DNA from: Candidatus Aminicenantes bacterium UBA876
Lineage (GTDB): Bacteria; Acidobacteriota; Aminicenantia; UBA2199
NCBI GenBank assembly: GCA_002294665.1
Contig: DBFQ01000114.1
Span: forward strand, 1 to 6,228
DNA: 6,228 bases
Direction of reading: 5' to 3'
Shown: piece after piece, positions 5,321-6,228 of the stretch
How positions within the stretch are numbered: position 1 is the first letter of the stretch
Layout of the letters: every line of letters starts with the position of its first letter
Program-made: the position numbers and the translations under genes
Notes under the pieces: generated by a model
The model's database searches: none
Told to the model about the DNA's origin: nothing
The model's input: only the letters and a program-made list of their open reading frames with translations

Positions 5321-6228
5321 CATCCCATGAAGGGATAGGCGAAATGGGAAGCCGGCACGAAGGTTTCCTTGATCGTGCGCGGACTGACCCAGCGCATCAG
5401 GTTCATGGCGCCGCCGGCCTTGTCATTGGTTCCCGAGGCGCGGGCGCCGCCGAATGGCTGCAGGCCCACCATGGCCCCGGTCGGCTTGTCGTTCAGGTAG
5501 AAGTTCCCGGCGGCGTAGCGCAACTCCCGGCAGGCCTGGACAAATGCGTAGCGGTCGTCGGCAAACACGGCCCCGGTCAACGCGTAGGGCGAAGTCTGGT
5601 CGCAGAGGCGCAGGGTCTCGATGTACTCTTTCTCCGGGTACACGTAGATGGTGAGCACCGGACCGAAAATCTCCTCACACATGGTTTCGCTTTTCGGGTC
5701 GGTGGTCTCGATGATGGTGGGATCGATGAACCACCCCGTGGAGGCATCGCTGTCTCCACCCCAGATCACCTTGCAGTCCGGATTTTTCCGCGCGCGGTCG
5801 ATATAGCCCGTGATGCGCTCGAAAGCTTCCTTGTCGATCACGGCATTCATGAAGTTTTTGAAATCCTGAACCCCGCCCACGCGGATTTCCGCGACCATGT
5901 CCAGCAGGCTCTTGCGCACGACCGGCCAGAGAGAATCGGGGATATACGCGCGCGACGCGGCCGAGCATTTCTGCCCCTGGTACTCGAATGCGCCACGGAT
6001 CAGCGCGGCGGCCACATTCTGCGGATTGGCGGAAACATGGGCAAAGATGAAGTCCTTGCCGCCGGTTTCCCCGACCAGGCGGGGATAGGAACGGTAGATC
6101 GGCATGTGGTCGATGACTCCGCGCCAGATGCTGTTGAACGTGGCGTTGGACCCGGTGAAATGCACGCCGGCCAGCAGCGGATCGTCCAATACCCGGGCGG
6201 CGATGTCCCTGCCGGATCCGGGCAGGAT
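5320..6228 (-). CDS. pruA: Delta-1-pyrroline-5-carboxylate dehydrogenase, C-terminal part (start outside window)
   Basis: The minus frame is open from the right edge to the TGA at 5322-5320, giving 302 residues of an aldehyde dehydrogenase usually about 540-560 long; about 240 N-terminal residues lie beyond the window. It resembles the ALDH4A1 type of P5C dehydrogenase: HFTGSNATF, then PRLVGETGGKDF with the catalytic glutamate (residue 54 of the fragment), FEYQGQKCSAASR with the catalytic cysteine (residue 88), EEIFGPVLTIYVYP, AGNFYLNDKPTGA and PFGGARASGTNDKAGG. The enzyme oxidises L-glutamate gamma-semialdehyde to glutamate with NAD+, the last step of proline breakdown. A TTG at 6189 is not the start, because similarity continues upstream. 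No proline dehydrogenase domain is visible in this part. It is separated from the Rrf2 operon by a terminator and seems functionally unrelated to it. Confidence 0.93.
   Translation of the reverse strand: MLPGSGRDIAARVLDDPLLAGVHFTGSNATFNSIWRGVIDHMPIYRSYPRLVGETGGKDFIFAHVSANPQNVAAALIRGAFEYQGQKCSAASRAYIPDSLWPVVRKSLLDMVAEIRVGGVQDFKNFMNAVIDKEAFERITGYIDRARKNPDCKVIWGGDSDASTGWFIDPTIIETTDPKSETMCEEIFGPVLTIYVYPEKEYIETLRLCDQTSPYALTGAVFADDRYAFVQACRELRYAAGNFYLNDKPTGAMVGLQPFGGARASGTNDKAGGAMNLMRWVSPRTIKETFVPASHFAYPFMG

Overview
The window looks like a Desulfobacterota (sulfate-reducer-type deltaproteobacterial) chromosome. The main reason is a class I hybrid cluster protein whose cluster ligands match the Desulfovibrio vulgaris enzyme with a constant one-residue offset. 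It sits beside an Rrf2 regulator, a DUF2249 protein and a 4Fe-4S protein, in moderately GC-rich DNA. This assignment is by eye; no database search was possible.

Layout, left to right. A plus-strand pair occupies 1-771: the C-terminal part of an iron-sulfur protein (1-414, cut by the window edge) followed 33 bp later by a small cupin (448-771). It converges, across only 9 bp, on a minus-strand block. In transcription order (right to left) that block holds an Rrf2 regulator (about 5200-4781), a DUF2249 plus CMD/AhpD-like protein (4784-4059) and hcp (4062-2407). A 213-bp gap follows, with a GC-rich hairpin, a possible second promoter and a short leader ORF. Last is a lipoamide-dehydrogenase-like flavoprotein (2193-781). 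Right of the Rrf2 promoter, a terminator separates the block from the 3' part of a proline-catabolic delta-1-pyrroline-5-carboxylate dehydrogenase (6228-5320, cut by the window edge).

How the genes may work together. Both junctions of rrf2-DUF2249-hcp are 4-bp ATGA overlaps, so the three are almost certainly one translationally coupled operon. The Rrf2 protein has three cysteines plus an N-terminal acidic residue placed like the [Fe-S] ligands of NsrR/IscR, and a TTGACA promoter lies on top of an imperfect palindrome just upstream of its probable TTG start. This suggests an autoregulated redox- or NO-responsive operon making Hcp (an NO reductase/S-nitrosylase-type enzyme). No Hcr-type reductase is present, so the electron donor is open; the 4Fe-4S protein and the flavoprotein are candidates. 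The most unusual points are the cysteine-less CMD domain fused to DUF2249 and coupled to hcp, and a disulfide oxidoreductase that keeps its CxxxxC but lacks the usual C-terminal His-Glu pair.
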